A stretch of 64,000 bases of DNA from Stenogyne calaminthoides. Taxonomy: Eukaryota > Streptophyta > Magnoliopsida > Lamiales > Lamiaceae. A program made the position numbers and the translations under genes. The notes under the pieces were generated by a model. It made no database searches and was not told the origin of the DNA. It was given only the letters and a program-made list of their open reading frames with translations. Every line of letters starts with the position of its first letter. Positions within the stretch are counted from its first letter, which is position 1. Shown in pieces: positions 45,900-56,150 of this stretch. The stretch covers positions 28,281,667 through 28,345,666 of the forward strand of contig JBBCBC010000007.1 in the NCBI GenBank assembly GCA_037126765.1, in the 5' to 3' direction.

Positions 45900-46932
45900 A
45901 ACGCGTCTTTATCCGAAATCTCCGTCATCATGTTCTCTCACGAGGAAACCATAATATCTAGTGGGTGGATTACTTAATCCTAGTGGACTTACGGAGTTGT
46001 GGTTGTGCAGGCTGTACATTCTGATCGTGAAAATTTTGTGGTGCATCGATTTCATCAATGCCCGGAGATTCCTCAAGAGCAACACTTTTAGATGCCTCTT
46101 GGGAAGGAGTTTGAACTATGTTGTTCTCATTCAGCCCACTTGGAGTTTGTTTGCGAAGGCGGTCTAACTCGATTATGCTCCCACTAGTCGAAAAGAGGAT
46201 CACTAAGTGATAAACTTCCACCATGAGAGCTGTTGAATGCTCTCACCGATTCATTGTCACGTTTCTTTGACAAGATATCGCGGTCTCTTGGTTATCCTGT
46301 GGTTCTTGAGTTTCTTCAAGTTCTATCATCTTACGGCCTTGTTCCTTAAAGACACAGTCTTCTTCGAGGAACCTGGCATGCCAAGAAATAATTATTGTTT
46401 GTTTCTCAGGTAGATAGAAATAATATCCTCTCGTTTCCTTAGGATATCCCAAAAGGTAACCCTTTTCACCTTTGGATTCCAACTTATCAGTGAGCATCTT
46501 TGTCACAATTGTGGGGCAACCCACGTTTTTTATATGTGTAAAAGTTGGCTTCTTGCCACACCATAGTTCATATGGTGTATGCTCAACCGATTTGAGTCGT
46601 TTATTTTTTATATTAAGAATATTATGTCCACAATGCAACAAATATAAACCATTCGATAAAGGAGCATTTCCATAAACATCACCATTAAGTGAAAAATAAC
46701 AATTATTGTTTGCAAAATGGAAGGAAAACCGTTCAATGTCTAACATAGGAATAGAAATAATGTTGTGAGTAATAGAAGGAACAAAATAACAATTATTCAG
46801 TTCAAGTCTAGAACCTGAAGGTAAGTCTAAAACATAAACGCCAACACGTTCAGCAGCAACTCTTGCTCCATTCCCAACATGTAGGGCGACTTCACCCGAC
46901 CTAACTGCCCTGCTATGCTTGAGACCCTGCAC
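45900..46932 (-). pseudogene. pol: Copia pol remnant: protease, integrase C-terminus, RT linker (integrase core deleted)
   Basis: The minus-strand frame 46,932-46,243 starts at the protease tail (GVYVLDLPSGSRLELNNCYF, VPSITHNIISIPMLD), passes through LSNGLYLLHCGHNILNIKNK, then jumps within the same frame to SVEHTPYELWCGKKPTFTHI, GCPTIVTKM, GYLLGYPKETRGYYFY and FLEEDCVF. The GAG-pre-integrase zinc region and the whole DDE core should lie between these, so they are lost by an in-frame deletion. A second frame to 45,970 covers the Gln/Pro/Ser linker (PQLRKSTRIK). Further left the frame decays up to 45,900. This copy could not integrate DNA. Confidence 0.85.
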
Positions 46933-47868
46933 ATTAGTACAAATGTGTGAGCCACAATCGGTATCTAATACCTAGCAGTTAGTATCATTTGTGGACATGT
47001 TTATCTCAATAACAAACATACCTATTCCAGTGGCTGAGGCACCTTGTGCCTTCTTTTCAGCTGCTAGAACCTTGCAGTCCTTCTTCCAATGCCCCTTCTG
47101 CTTACAGTGGAGGCATACATCCTTGTCCACCCTCTCCTTCTTTTGAATTCCACCTTTGGGCTTAAGGAAGCTTGGCTTGGAGCCTTTCTTTGGCTTGCCC
47201 CTTCGCTTCTTCTTTCCTTTCGGGGCAGAAGAAGTAGAGGCACTCACCATGAGCACAGGCTTTTCCTTAGCAGTGGAAGACTCAAAGGTCTTTAGCATGT
47301 TATGCAACTCGGGCATAGTCGATTCCGTCTTATTCATATTGAAGTTTACAACGAAACTCGAATATGAATCGGGAAGTGACTGTAGAATGGCATAAACAAC
47401 AACGTTGGTCTTGAGCTCAATGCCCAGATGACCAAGTTTCTCGATTAGCCCAATCATCTTCAACATATGAGGAGAAACCTTCCCTCCCTCAGACAATCAA
47501 CATCTAAACAGATCTCTCATCACTTCATAAATCTCAGAACGAGATTCAGAATCAAAGAGATCCTCCAGATGCTTAATAATCTCAAAGGGGAGCATCTTCT
47601 CATGCTGCCTTTGCAACTCGGGAGTCATCCCCAGTAGCATAACACACTGAGCCTGGGAAGCATCCTCTTGATGCTTCTTCTGAGCCGAGGCGTCAAACGC
47701 CTCGGCTTCTTCAGTACCAGCCTCCGGAGTAGCAGGGATTGGCGTGTCCAACACGTACTCAATCTTTTCTTACCTAAGCACCAAACACACGTTTCGGTGC
47801 CAGTCTAGAAAATTTGGCCCAACCAATTTGTTCGTTTCCAAAACACTTCTCACTGATAAGTTATTCAT
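46933..47868 (-). pseudogene. gag: Copia gag with CCHC zinc knuckle
   Basis: The likely start is the ATG at 47,868 (NNLSVRSVLETNKLVGPNF, then LDWHRN), as in copia gag of this type. A TAA near 47,774 replaces a sense codon before EKIEYVLDTPIP. The next frame (47,497-47,754) holds DASAQKKHQEDASQAQCVML and FEIIKHLEDLFDSESRSEI; a TGA after MRDLFRC interrupts it. Then 46,972-47,496 has HMLKMIGLIEKLGHLG, LQSLPDSYSSFVVNFNMNK, a Lys-rich basic tract and the zinc knuckle CLHCKQKGHWKKDC near residue 126. Apart from two stops and one stop before the protease (CTAG near 46,971) the frame is well kept. Confidence 0.88.
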
Positions 47869-49716
47869 TTCAACAATCCTAGAGAAATAAAATAAAACGG
47901 GAATTAAAACACATAATTCCTATGATCAATATTCAGCAATAAAAATAAACATGGCCTTTCAATTTATTTTCTCTCCATCATTTTCACATATTCAACGACC
48001 TCATCGGAAAAATACAAATTTATATCTAATATAAATCATAATGGACTAGGATCCACATTCCTACTATCATAATATATGCTTGGGCTGATTATTATGACAA
48101 TGTAACCGTAGGTCTCCAAACCAATTGCAAAAACTCAAGCAACTCCTAGTTGATTGAACCTAATTCAATCGGATGTCCCTTGACTTTCATTTCCCTGCTT
48201 GGGCTGGTGAAACAAAGTCAAGTTGATTTACAACCATCAAGCGGCGACACTTCGTGTCCCTATAAAAGTCCCGTTAGATGTAGATCCGAGAAAAAGACAT
48301 TGGCCTTAAATACTCATTGAAACGAAATCTCCGATTTACTTTTAATTTTGATGGAAGACATCGTTCAATTTAATTAAAATCATATTTTAGTGAGGAAAGT
48401 TTAAAGGCGGGGTATTAATTGCTTAATCGAGATACAACATGTTAATATACATCACATTTGAGCAATTATTGGGCCCCGCCTACCCAAACATGATTTACGC
48501 GGACTAACATATATATGAGCGCATTTTACCCAAACAAGTAATACGGTCCGACAATTATTGGGCGCCGCCTACCCAAACAATTATATTGCGGACTATAAAA
48601 ATGTTAATTAATTTAAGCGAGTAAACAAGTTAACAGTGGATTTTAATAAATCCTTTAAGAAATCGAAATTTAATTCCATTTAAAATTCAATTTTAAGATT
48701 ATTAAAATGATTAATCCAATTAATCGTTTTGGTCCAACCAATTTTAATTTCATAATTAAATCGAATAAAATTCCAAAATATAATTTTAATTTATTTGTTT
48801 CGGGGGCCTCAGGTGCAATTTTTAAAATTTGCACGGGAGGGCCTGTTTCAAATTAAATTTGCAAAACTGCCCTCCTACATCATCAGCCTTCCAAATCGAA
48901 TCCAATTCAAAAATTCCAAACACCCAAATCAACCAAAATTCCAGAATTTCAATTTCATCACAATTAATCAAATTAATCAACCCAAGAATCTCAAAATAAG
49001 AACCAAAAAATGTAATAGTCCAGATTCAATGTTCGACGCATCAAGGGAGAAGAAATCGAGCATCGCCGATTAACGATTTAAACACGACTATCGAAGTTGA
49101 CGCGAGCCGCCGACATCACGCGATAGTGTGGGGGGCTCACCATAATGAACGAGGAGGGAAGGGGTCATATGGGTGTCAAGACTCCCCTTTGAGCTTAAAC
49201 CGGTTCAAAAACCGATCTCAAGTCAAAGAAGACGATCGAAGCCCAGAGTGCATCGCCACCGACTCTCTCGACCGTGATGTACCTTTGAAACGACGAGACG
49301 GGCACACCGGCCAAGCCCCGAGAGCATTCAAGCGACGAGAATTGAAATCAGAGGGAATCGATGGTGCACCACTATGAATCGAGGCGGAACGAGAACGTCT
49401 CCAAGACGGAATTGTATCGGAGACGAGGACGGCATCGCGAATCGGACCGCAGGCTACTGCATGCGACGCGAGGCACGGTGCTTAGCACCGGCCTTCAGCG
49501 ACACGGCGTAGCACTGCCGGTCGAGAGCGGTCGAAATTTGCAGTGCGGCGACGAAACCTCAACAAGGGGGAAAAACCCTAGAAATCTGGGTGAAGAAGAT
49601 GAAGCCGGGAGGAACAAACGAGAACAAAGGGGGTGCGGTTTATCTAATAACCGTACCCCCCCATCGATTAAAAAAAATTAAAATCAGTTTTAATGCAATT
49701 ATAAACAAGAGCTTGA
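47869..49716 (-). other. Long leader of the truncated copia element
   Basis: About 1.85 kb between PBS and gag without a supported gene. AT-rich near gag, moderately GC-rich at 49,060-49,660. Two near-identical 28-base words beginning CAATTATTGGGC and containing CGCCTACCCAAACA lie at 48,463 and 48,552, 89 bases apart. Plus-strand ORFs here (for example 49,126-49,681) show no recognisable domain. Confidence 0.6.
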
Positions 49717-49730
49717 AGCTATGATACCAC
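49717..49730 (-). promoter_or_regulatory. Primer binding site of the truncated copia element
   Basis: Plus-strand AGCTATGATACCAC is the complement of GTGGTATCATAGCT, a Met-tRNA-type PBS, directly next to the LTR start. Confidence 0.88.
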
Positions 49731-51320
49731 TGTTGGAATTTAGAGGCACGTAATACATGCGCAGCGGAAATTTAAAGTTCACCAACAACGAACAGTTAAT
49801 TGCATAATTAAATATGAGTAAACGAAATGTAATTCTTACAACAATTGCACACGGATTCTCAACTATGGTATCCACGTAACAGTCGTTTTACTAATCTGCA
49901 CAGATCTGTCTGCGTTGAATCCCCGAGATGAATTTGCTAGGAAAATTCTAACTTAGAGATTTTATGGAGAAAATATGAACTCACATAATATGAATTCCCA
50001 AGAGCACATATATATAGGAGAGACCCAACTTAAATCTTAAGCTAACCTTTATTAGGAAAAATCCCTAATAAAATAAGTCTCTTAGATTTATTTCCCACAT
50101 ATGAATCTCTACGGATTGAAATTCCACATATGACAAATCTCTACGATTTATTTCCATATATATTAAATCCTACAATAATATTCCAAATATTATTATTGGG
50201 AATTATTATTTAATTAAATCCAATTTAATTAAACATTAATAATAATTAATTCCAAATTAATCTATTATTAATTACTTCTCCATAAATTAAATATTAAATC
50301 TAATTTAACATTTTATCAACCAACTATAATTAGTAAACAACCATTACTTGTTGTGTGACCCATAGACCCTCATATATCGAGCGATTAGTCAAACTAACGG
50401 TCTTAATTGAACCCTAGACAATAAATCAGACATTCTCAATATATGAGGTACGTTGCGAGGAAATGTGCAACTACCTGTAACTGAAATATAGGCTATTACG
50501 ATTTCCCCATTTCATTTGCGAATACTTGATTAAGTCTTGAAAATGATGAAGTGTCTATTCAAATAACTTAATCAATTTATCTCTAATCACTAATTGATCA
50601 CTTATGTCACACTTGGCCACAAAGTCCAAGTTGACGTGCATTGGCCAATGACTTTGATCCAATTGTGATGAGAAGATGAGTATTCTCTATAAATCCACTT
50701 TGAGGAATGAATCATTTTCTTGACTCAACTACCACGCACATGCACTTCGTGATGAACCCAATCCAAGTCGTATCTACCCATGGAAGGGTGCAAGCGTTGG
50801 TCATGGTCAAAGTTCATCACTCCACACATGTCGTGCATATTGACCTCAAGTCAAAGGAGTATCGCATCGCTCCCACTAACCGAGACACCCATAGACACAT
50901 ATAGTGGAACTACATCAAACGGTTTCTCGGATGGGTATACCAATACCCTCTAAGGTATTTGTGCATCCATCATGAGATACCTAGTATCTCGTAGTAAGTG
51001 AGATCTTACTACACTCTCTAAGAGTATGATGCAGATCGCACACCAATCTCAATTGCATCATCAATATCCCATTCTTGATGATCCTTGATTGGGGCCATTT
51101 GAGAATCATGCTTAAGTCATCTGAGTTCTCACACACTCAATGAGAGCGGTGACTCAAGGGAACATAGATAAGAACAGATGCAAACAATCAAACATAATAC
51201 TCTAATAAGTTCAACGTCATATATATAATATTAAATAAACAATAATATTAAATCAATACTGAATATTATCTGAGCATTATGTCCTTACAATGGATTGTCT
51301 CTAGAACACTAACATTAACA
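49731..51320 (-). repeat. 5' LTR of the truncated copia element, 1590 bp
   Basis: Plus-strand ends are TGTTGGAATTTAG and AACATTAACA, a TG...CA pair. A CCTATATATATG TATA-like motif on the minus strand lies near 50,008-50,018. The interior is AT-rich and gene-free. The partner LTR is not in this window, so the target duplication cannot be checked. Confidence 0.85.
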
Positions 51321-52482
51321 CATTGATGGAGTGTGGGTTGAAGAGGTAGATAAAGTAAAAGAGGAGGTCTATCGGTTTTTTAGGGAGCACTTTTCGAGAA
51401 CCCAATCTGGTTTTGTGTCACTATCCAGGTTGATATCAAAGAAGGTGTCTGATGTAGATAATGCTCTACTTATTGAGCCTTTACTTGAGGATGAGGTGCG
51501 GCAAAGCTAGATTTGGAATTGTGGTGGCAACAAAAGTCCAGGACCGGATAGGTTTACTTTTAAATTCATTAAGAAGATGTGGTCGATTCTGAAAACCGAT
51601 ATTATGTCAGTCATGGCTGATTTTCACAAGAATGGGAGGATCGTCAAGGGGAATCCATCTTTTGTTACTCTTATTCCAAAAAAAAAAATAGATGCCAATG
51701 CCCTTTTCGATTATCGTCGATCTCTCGATTGGGTATATGTATAAAATTGTGGCAAAGGTGTTAGTTAACGAATGGCCAAAATGGTGACTTCAGTAATCTC
51801 TTAATTTTAATCGGCCTTTGTGGGGAATAAACTGATTCTGGATAGCATCCTAGTTCTCAATGAAGCCATTTATTATGTGAAAAAGAAGAAGAAGAAGAGC
51901 TTCATGTTCAAAGTGGATTTTGAGAAGGAATATGATTCAATGCTGTGGGACTTTCTCGACGACATGATGCAGGGGATGAATTTTCATTCGATATGGAGGA
52001 AGTGGATTCGGGGTTGTGTTTCGTCTGCGTTTATATCGGTATTGGTCAATGGGATCACCACGGGTGAATTCCAATTGCATAAAGGAATCAGGCAGGGGGA
52101 TCCATTATCCCCGTTCTTATTTCTAATCACGGCTGAAGGACTGAGTTGTTTGATGAGAATAGCTGTAGAGTTGAAGGAGTTTGATGGGATTGAAGTTGGG
52201 AAGAACAATATCCTACTAAGTCACTTGCAGTTTGTGGATGACACAGTTCTGATGGGCAAAGCATCTTTAAAGAATACCAGGTGTTTGAAAGGCATCCTTC
52301 GTATTTTCGAGCTGGCTTCTGGGTTGAGGGTTAACTTTCACAAAAGCTCTATTCATGGTGTCAGCTTGGATTCTTGGGAAGTGGAGGATTTTGCAGAAGT
52401 GTTGAGTTGCAAGATTGGCAATCTTCCTTTCTCCTATCTTGGCCTTCCTATTGATGCCAATTTTAGGAAAAAGGAGGTTTGA
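51321..52482 (+). pseudogene. LINE ORF2, reverse transcriptase part
   Basis: Pre-RT region 51,321-51,700 (EEVDKVKEEVYRFFREHFS, KSPGPDRFTFKFIKKMW) contains a TAG at about 51,508. Then RT: a Lys-rich insertion from an AAGAAG run (KKKKKK) near 51,885, FKVDFEKEYDSMLWDFLDDM, WRKWIRGCVSSAFISVLVNG, GIRQGDPLSPFLFLITAEGL, the catalytic LQFVDDTVLMG near 52,230 and FELASGLRVNFHKSS. The catalytic box reads F-V-D-D where plant LINEs have F-A-D-D; both Asp residues are kept. A stop at 52,480 ends the open frame shortly after YLGLPIDAN. In LINEs this enzyme primes on nicked target DNA in the nucleus. Confidence 0.92.
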
Positions 52483-53748
52483 CAGCCATTAATGGACAGA
52501 TTCCGGAAGAAGTTATCGGGTTGGGAAAGATGGTATCTATCATTTGGAGGACGACTTGTTCTATTAAATTCGGAAGACCGCTTGGGTCAAGTGGGAGTCT
52601 GTATGTCAGGGTAAATGTAGAGGTGGTCTAAGTGTTAGGGATATCAAGTCTTTCAATGAAGCGTTGCTTTGTGAGTGGTTGTGGCGTTGGGTAGCTGGTG
52701 AGCAATCTTTATGGGTTAGTGTCCTTGAGTCTAAGTATGGGTCGTTTTAGTGGGTATCTGATGTGAGTCTAGTCGAGAAGAAGTGGTCACTTCGGTGGAA
52801 AGACTTATATGAGTTGTGGTGGAGTTGGGTGGGGAGTCTATTTAGGGATAGATTAAGTTTGTCATTAGGATATGGTCGTAGTGTCAAGTTCTGGGAAGAT
52901 CCGTGGATTGAGGGGTGTACGGTCGGTTGTCGGTAAGGTGTCCATTGCTGTTTAATCTGTCTCTTCAGAGGGGTGTGTCAGTGGGTAGTTTGTGGGATGA
53001 TGTCAGTAAGTCTTGGGTGTTTGAGTGAGTCAGATATTTTACTACTAATGAGTTTATGGAATACTTGGATCTTTGGCAGTGTATTTATCGGTACAGGATT
53101 CGAAGAAACGTGAAGGACTCGTGGCGTTGGCAAGCATCGACTAAAGGATGGTTCTTGACCAAAGTGATGTACGATGTTGTTGTTGAGGATGCTCTTCGCG
53201 ATCAGGTGGACCCTTTCCCTTTGTCGAAATTGTGGTGGAAAGCAGCTCCGGCTAAAGTGGCTGCTTTTTCTTGGAAGGGCATTCGTGAAAGACTGGCTAC
53301 AAAGGATAATCTTCTCAAACGTGGCATTTCTGTTGAAGGTGGAACTGGTGAGTGTTTGTTGTGTCGTGGCCCTACCAAAACTTCGAACCATCTTCTTTTC
53401 ACTTGCCCAGTGGCCCTTCTCGCTTGGAAAGCGGTGATCATATGGCTCGATAAGTCTATGGTATATTCATCTTCGGCTCGTGATCATTTTATGGAATTTG
53501 TGGAGTCTGAAAGAGGTAATGTTAAGAAGAAAGTGTTCGATTTAATCTGGCAAGCTACCATTTGGAAAATCTGGAAAGTCCGTAATGAGTTCATTTTCAA
53601 GGCTAGCTCATACACCTTGGATGAGCTCATTGATGGAATAAAATATTGCTCGTGGAAATGGATTCGTGCTCACTACCCTTTATCTTTCGTGGTCCCGTTA
53701 CATATGTGGGAGAACCACCCCTTGGATTGTATTCCTCTAAAATTGTAA
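52483..53748 (+). pseudogene. LINE ORF2, C-terminal part with zf-RVT domain
   Basis: After RT, 52,500-52,560 encodes RFRKKLSGWERWYLSFGGR; then about 150 codons appear deleted, since KTAWVKWESVCQ follows at 52,575. Pieces GGLSVRDIKSFNEALL, WLWRW and VKFWEDPWIEG continue in broken frames. The open frame 53,056-53,748 (230 codons) is the zf-RVT domain: LSKLWWKAAPAKVAAFSWKG, CLLCRGPTKTSNHLLFTC (the Cys/His set), FDLIWQATIWKIWKVRNEFI. The open frame ends 87 bases before the poly(A). Confidence 0.9.
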
Positions 53749-53860
53749 GTGGGTTCGTGTATGCTGTGTGAACTTGTAATGGTTGGGTTTGAGTACCCCT
53801 TGTGCTCGTTTCTATAAATTTCATCTTTATCTTTCAAAAAAAAAAAATCCAGAAACTTCA

Positions 53861-54477
53861 TTACACAAAAAATTAAACTCAATCAGGATTTTAAGGATCA
53901 ACAAATGCAACATATTGTTAATTCTTTTGGGTTATATTTTCATTAGCTTCCCCCACTTATTCTTCCACTACAATCTTAATTTTACTCATTAAATTTGAAG
54001 AATCGCTATGAACAAAAAAGTAGAAATTCATTCACAACTAATTGAACACTCAAATTATTTACGGGTTAAGTAGGAATGCTTACAAGCTTTAGAAACCCAT
54101 TACAACTAGCCCAATGCACTGTCCATCACTATCTATAAACTACAAACTTTCACTTAAACTACCAATGATACCCTTCATTTAATTTTATAATTACATTTAA
54201 CATTAATAATAAGACAAAGTCTAGTATGAAAATTTTCGTACATGAATTTTTTTTTATTTACAACCAAATTCTGTAATTAGTGAAGATAAGACAAAATTGA
54301 GTGGTTCATGGTTCACTCGGCCTAAATGGTTCATGATTCACCCGATTCGAATAGAAAGAACAAATAATATGTAAATATATACATAAAAAGGTAAAAGGAA
54401 AAATAAAATAAAGAAAAATTGACGAGTGGGGCTCATGCGATAATGACTGAAAAAAATAATGATGATTGAACATTTAA
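53861..54477. other. Intergenic, no supported feature
   Basis: AT-rich DNA after the LINE. GGTTCATGGTTCAC and GGTTCATGATTCAC repeat near 54,303 and 54,329; otherwise nothing recognised. Confidence 0.6.
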
Positions 54478-54909
54478 GGGGGTGTTTGGTGCACGAGATT
54501 GAATTGATTAGGTGTGATAGAATTGAGTGGGATTGAGTAATATTTGATTGATTTGACTGGATTTGTTGAATCAAGATATGCGTTTGGATTGTAGGATTAG
54601 ATTGAGAGATTAGATGTGATACCTATTGAAATGTCATAAACACCCTTATATTGAATTGAAACAACCACACTTCATTATTGTGAATCTATTCAAACAATAG
54701 AAGGACAATTTGTAATATTGCATGAGATATGCTCTATCCCACCTTTCACATGAGATTGACATATCCCTCCATGGAGGAATTTTACACATTTTCTACCCGG
54801 GCTTGAAGTATATCATGGGCCCTCATCCCACAAATCAAACGATAGATTAGTTGGGATTAAAATCCTAATCACGGCCTATCCCGATCAATCCCGTGAACCA
54901 AACGGGGCC
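54478..54909. mobile_element. Tourist-like (PIF/Harbinger) MITE, 432 bp, TSD TAA
   Basis: Left end GGGGGTGTTTGGTGCACGAG; the right end read on the other strand is GGCCCCGTTTGGTTCACGGG. TAA flanks it on both sides (54,475-54,477 and 54,910-54,912), the target duplication usual for PIF/Harbinger. No coding capacity. Confidence 0.85.
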
Positions 54910-54912
54910 TAA

Positions 54913-55780
54913 GGGTATTGATGATAATACCTTCAATTAATAAGGGTAATAGTTGTATATTTTGTAGCTAGTAGTGGGATTTTTTTTTTAAACTGTACAC
55001 ATTATAGCTAATAGCAAAGTCAAAATCAAAGTTGTAGCCAAATGTTCTCAGCCCCAAAAGTCGAAGTGAATTAATGAAGTAAAAGAACTAAGAAGGGACC
55101 AAACGGGAACAAGCTTTAAGTTTTTGGTTTTGTATATCAAGGGAATTAAACGCGCGAGAATCAAAATACATAGGAATTTCAATGAACAAATTGCGACAAG
55201 TATTAGCTAAAATATAAAATTATAATATTTTAAGTGATACTCATGTACGTTGCATGATTAAAGGTAGAAATTCAAATCTAAAAAACATGGTAATTAACTT
55301 TGCATCTCTGATCTCACGGTGTGAACTATTATATATGCAAGTATAACCAGACAAGGTATTAAATAAAATTTTCATTGATATTATATACTGATAAACAATG
55401 TGTGTCTCGAAAGTAATATTAGCAATAACTTTTTCATTGATATTATTCAAAGATCAACAATATATATAATAGGGTAATTCTTGAACAATACATTTTATCT
55501 GCATAAATTATCATGTGTGAAATAGGAAGGAAGAAGTATCCAGGTAATACAACCAAACCCATAACAAACAATTCCACTAGCGCATGTGTGTGTACATATA
55601 TATATATATGAGAGAATAGGCGCACATGCATTAAATATTGGTAGATACCGTATGGCTCAAATTATTAAATAAGAATACTTTTAATTTAGTCAAAAAGGTA
55701 TAGTTCTCTTAATTAGCTTTTATAGATTTTCCTGGACATTTCTGCTTTCTAAATTAACAAACTATTTGTAGTGTATGTCC
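54913..55780. other. Intergenic upstream of the RING-H2 gene
   Basis: AT-rich. A TGTGTGTGTACATATATATATATATG microsatellite-like tract lies at about 55,585-55,610. No gene seen. Confidence 0.55.
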
Positions 55781-55790
55781 TATAAAATAA
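55781..55790 (+). promoter_or_regulatory. TATA box of the RING-H2 gene
   Basis: TATAAAATAA lies 72 bases upstream of the ATG at 55,863, suitable for a short 5' UTR. Confidence 0.55.
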
Positions 55791-55862
55791 GCGAGGCTCA
55801 AGGCGTATGTCAGTGATCAATTACTTCTTACTATACTACACATATAGTATTCAAGTTCAACC

Positions 55863-56150
55863 ATGGTTTCTAATATTGATGAAATGTTCGACCTCGACTT
55901 TGCACTGAGTATGTCACTTGAATTTGATAATGATTTAGCAGGATCCGCCGCCAAGCTCGAGTTGCCGACAGTAGAGGTTTCCGGCGGCGGCGGAAGGTTG
56001 TGCACAGTTTGTATGGACGGATTCCGATCAGGCGGCGATGCGGCGGCTAAGCAGCTACCTTGCTCCCATGTTTTCCATGGAAATTGCATTTCTCAGTGGC
56101 TCTCTATGCATAACTCCTGCCCCTTGTGCCGTCGAATAATAATTAATTAA
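55863..56150 (+). CDS. Small RING-H2 zinc-finger protein, probable E3 ubiquitin ligase (95 aa)
   Basis: A 95-codon single-exon ORF with start context ACCATGG. The N-terminal 45 residues are acidic and hydrophobic (IDEMFDLDFALSMSLEFDND). The C-terminal half is a RING-H2 domain: LCTVCMDGF (first Cys pair, about residues 47 and 50), PCSHVFHGNC (Cys-His-His-Cys, about 66-75) and SCPLCRR (last Cys pair, about 86 and 89), the C3H2C3 pattern. RING-H2 proteins of this size bind E2 enzymes and promote ubiquitin transfer; substrate and location cannot be told, and I see no transmembrane segment. It has GGCGGCGG stretches unlike its AT-rich surroundings and no stops, so it looks like a kept host gene. 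A MDGF linker after the first Cys pair is close to the usual L-x-x-F. Confidence 0.85.
   Translation: MVSNIDEMFDLDFALSMSLEFDNDLAGSAAKLELPTVEVSGGGGRLCTVCMDGFRSGGDAAAKQLPCSHVFHGNCISQWLSMHNSCPLCRRIIIN

Larger units (their letters stand above)
45900..51320 (-). mobile_element. Truncated Ty1/copia retrotransposon (minus strand) lacking RT, RNase H and 3' LTR
   Basis: From right to left: 5' LTR (49,731-51,320), PBS, leader of about 1.86 kb, gag, protease, integrase end, and the linker before RT, where it stops abruptly against LTR-B at 45,899/45,900. RT, RNase H, PPT and 3' LTR are absent; I looked for them left of the junction and did not find them. The 5' LTR abuts LINE ORF2 sequence at 51,321, so this element most likely inserted in that LINE. 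It is a different copia family from both others. Confidence 0.85.
51321..53847 (+). mobile_element. LINE (plant L1 type), 3' part with poly(A)
   Basis: Begins mid-ORF2 at the copia junction and ends in A12 at 53,836-53,847. The A-rich end is followed by TCCAGAAACTTCA. ORF2 pieces are the pre-RT region, RT and zf-RVT. The endonuclease part is missing, presumably beyond the copia insertion. Between RT and zf-RVT, 52,483-53,055 reads in changing frames. Confidence 0.9.

Noticed and set aside
45900..46000. Left LTR of the truncated minus-strand copia element
   Set aside because: I looked for a copy of the LTR at 49,731-51,320 left of the pol remnant; the sequence there is LTR-B of another family.
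49126..49681. Arg/Glu-rich plus-strand ORFs
   Set aside because: They lie antisense in the leader of the truncated copia element and show no recognisable domain.
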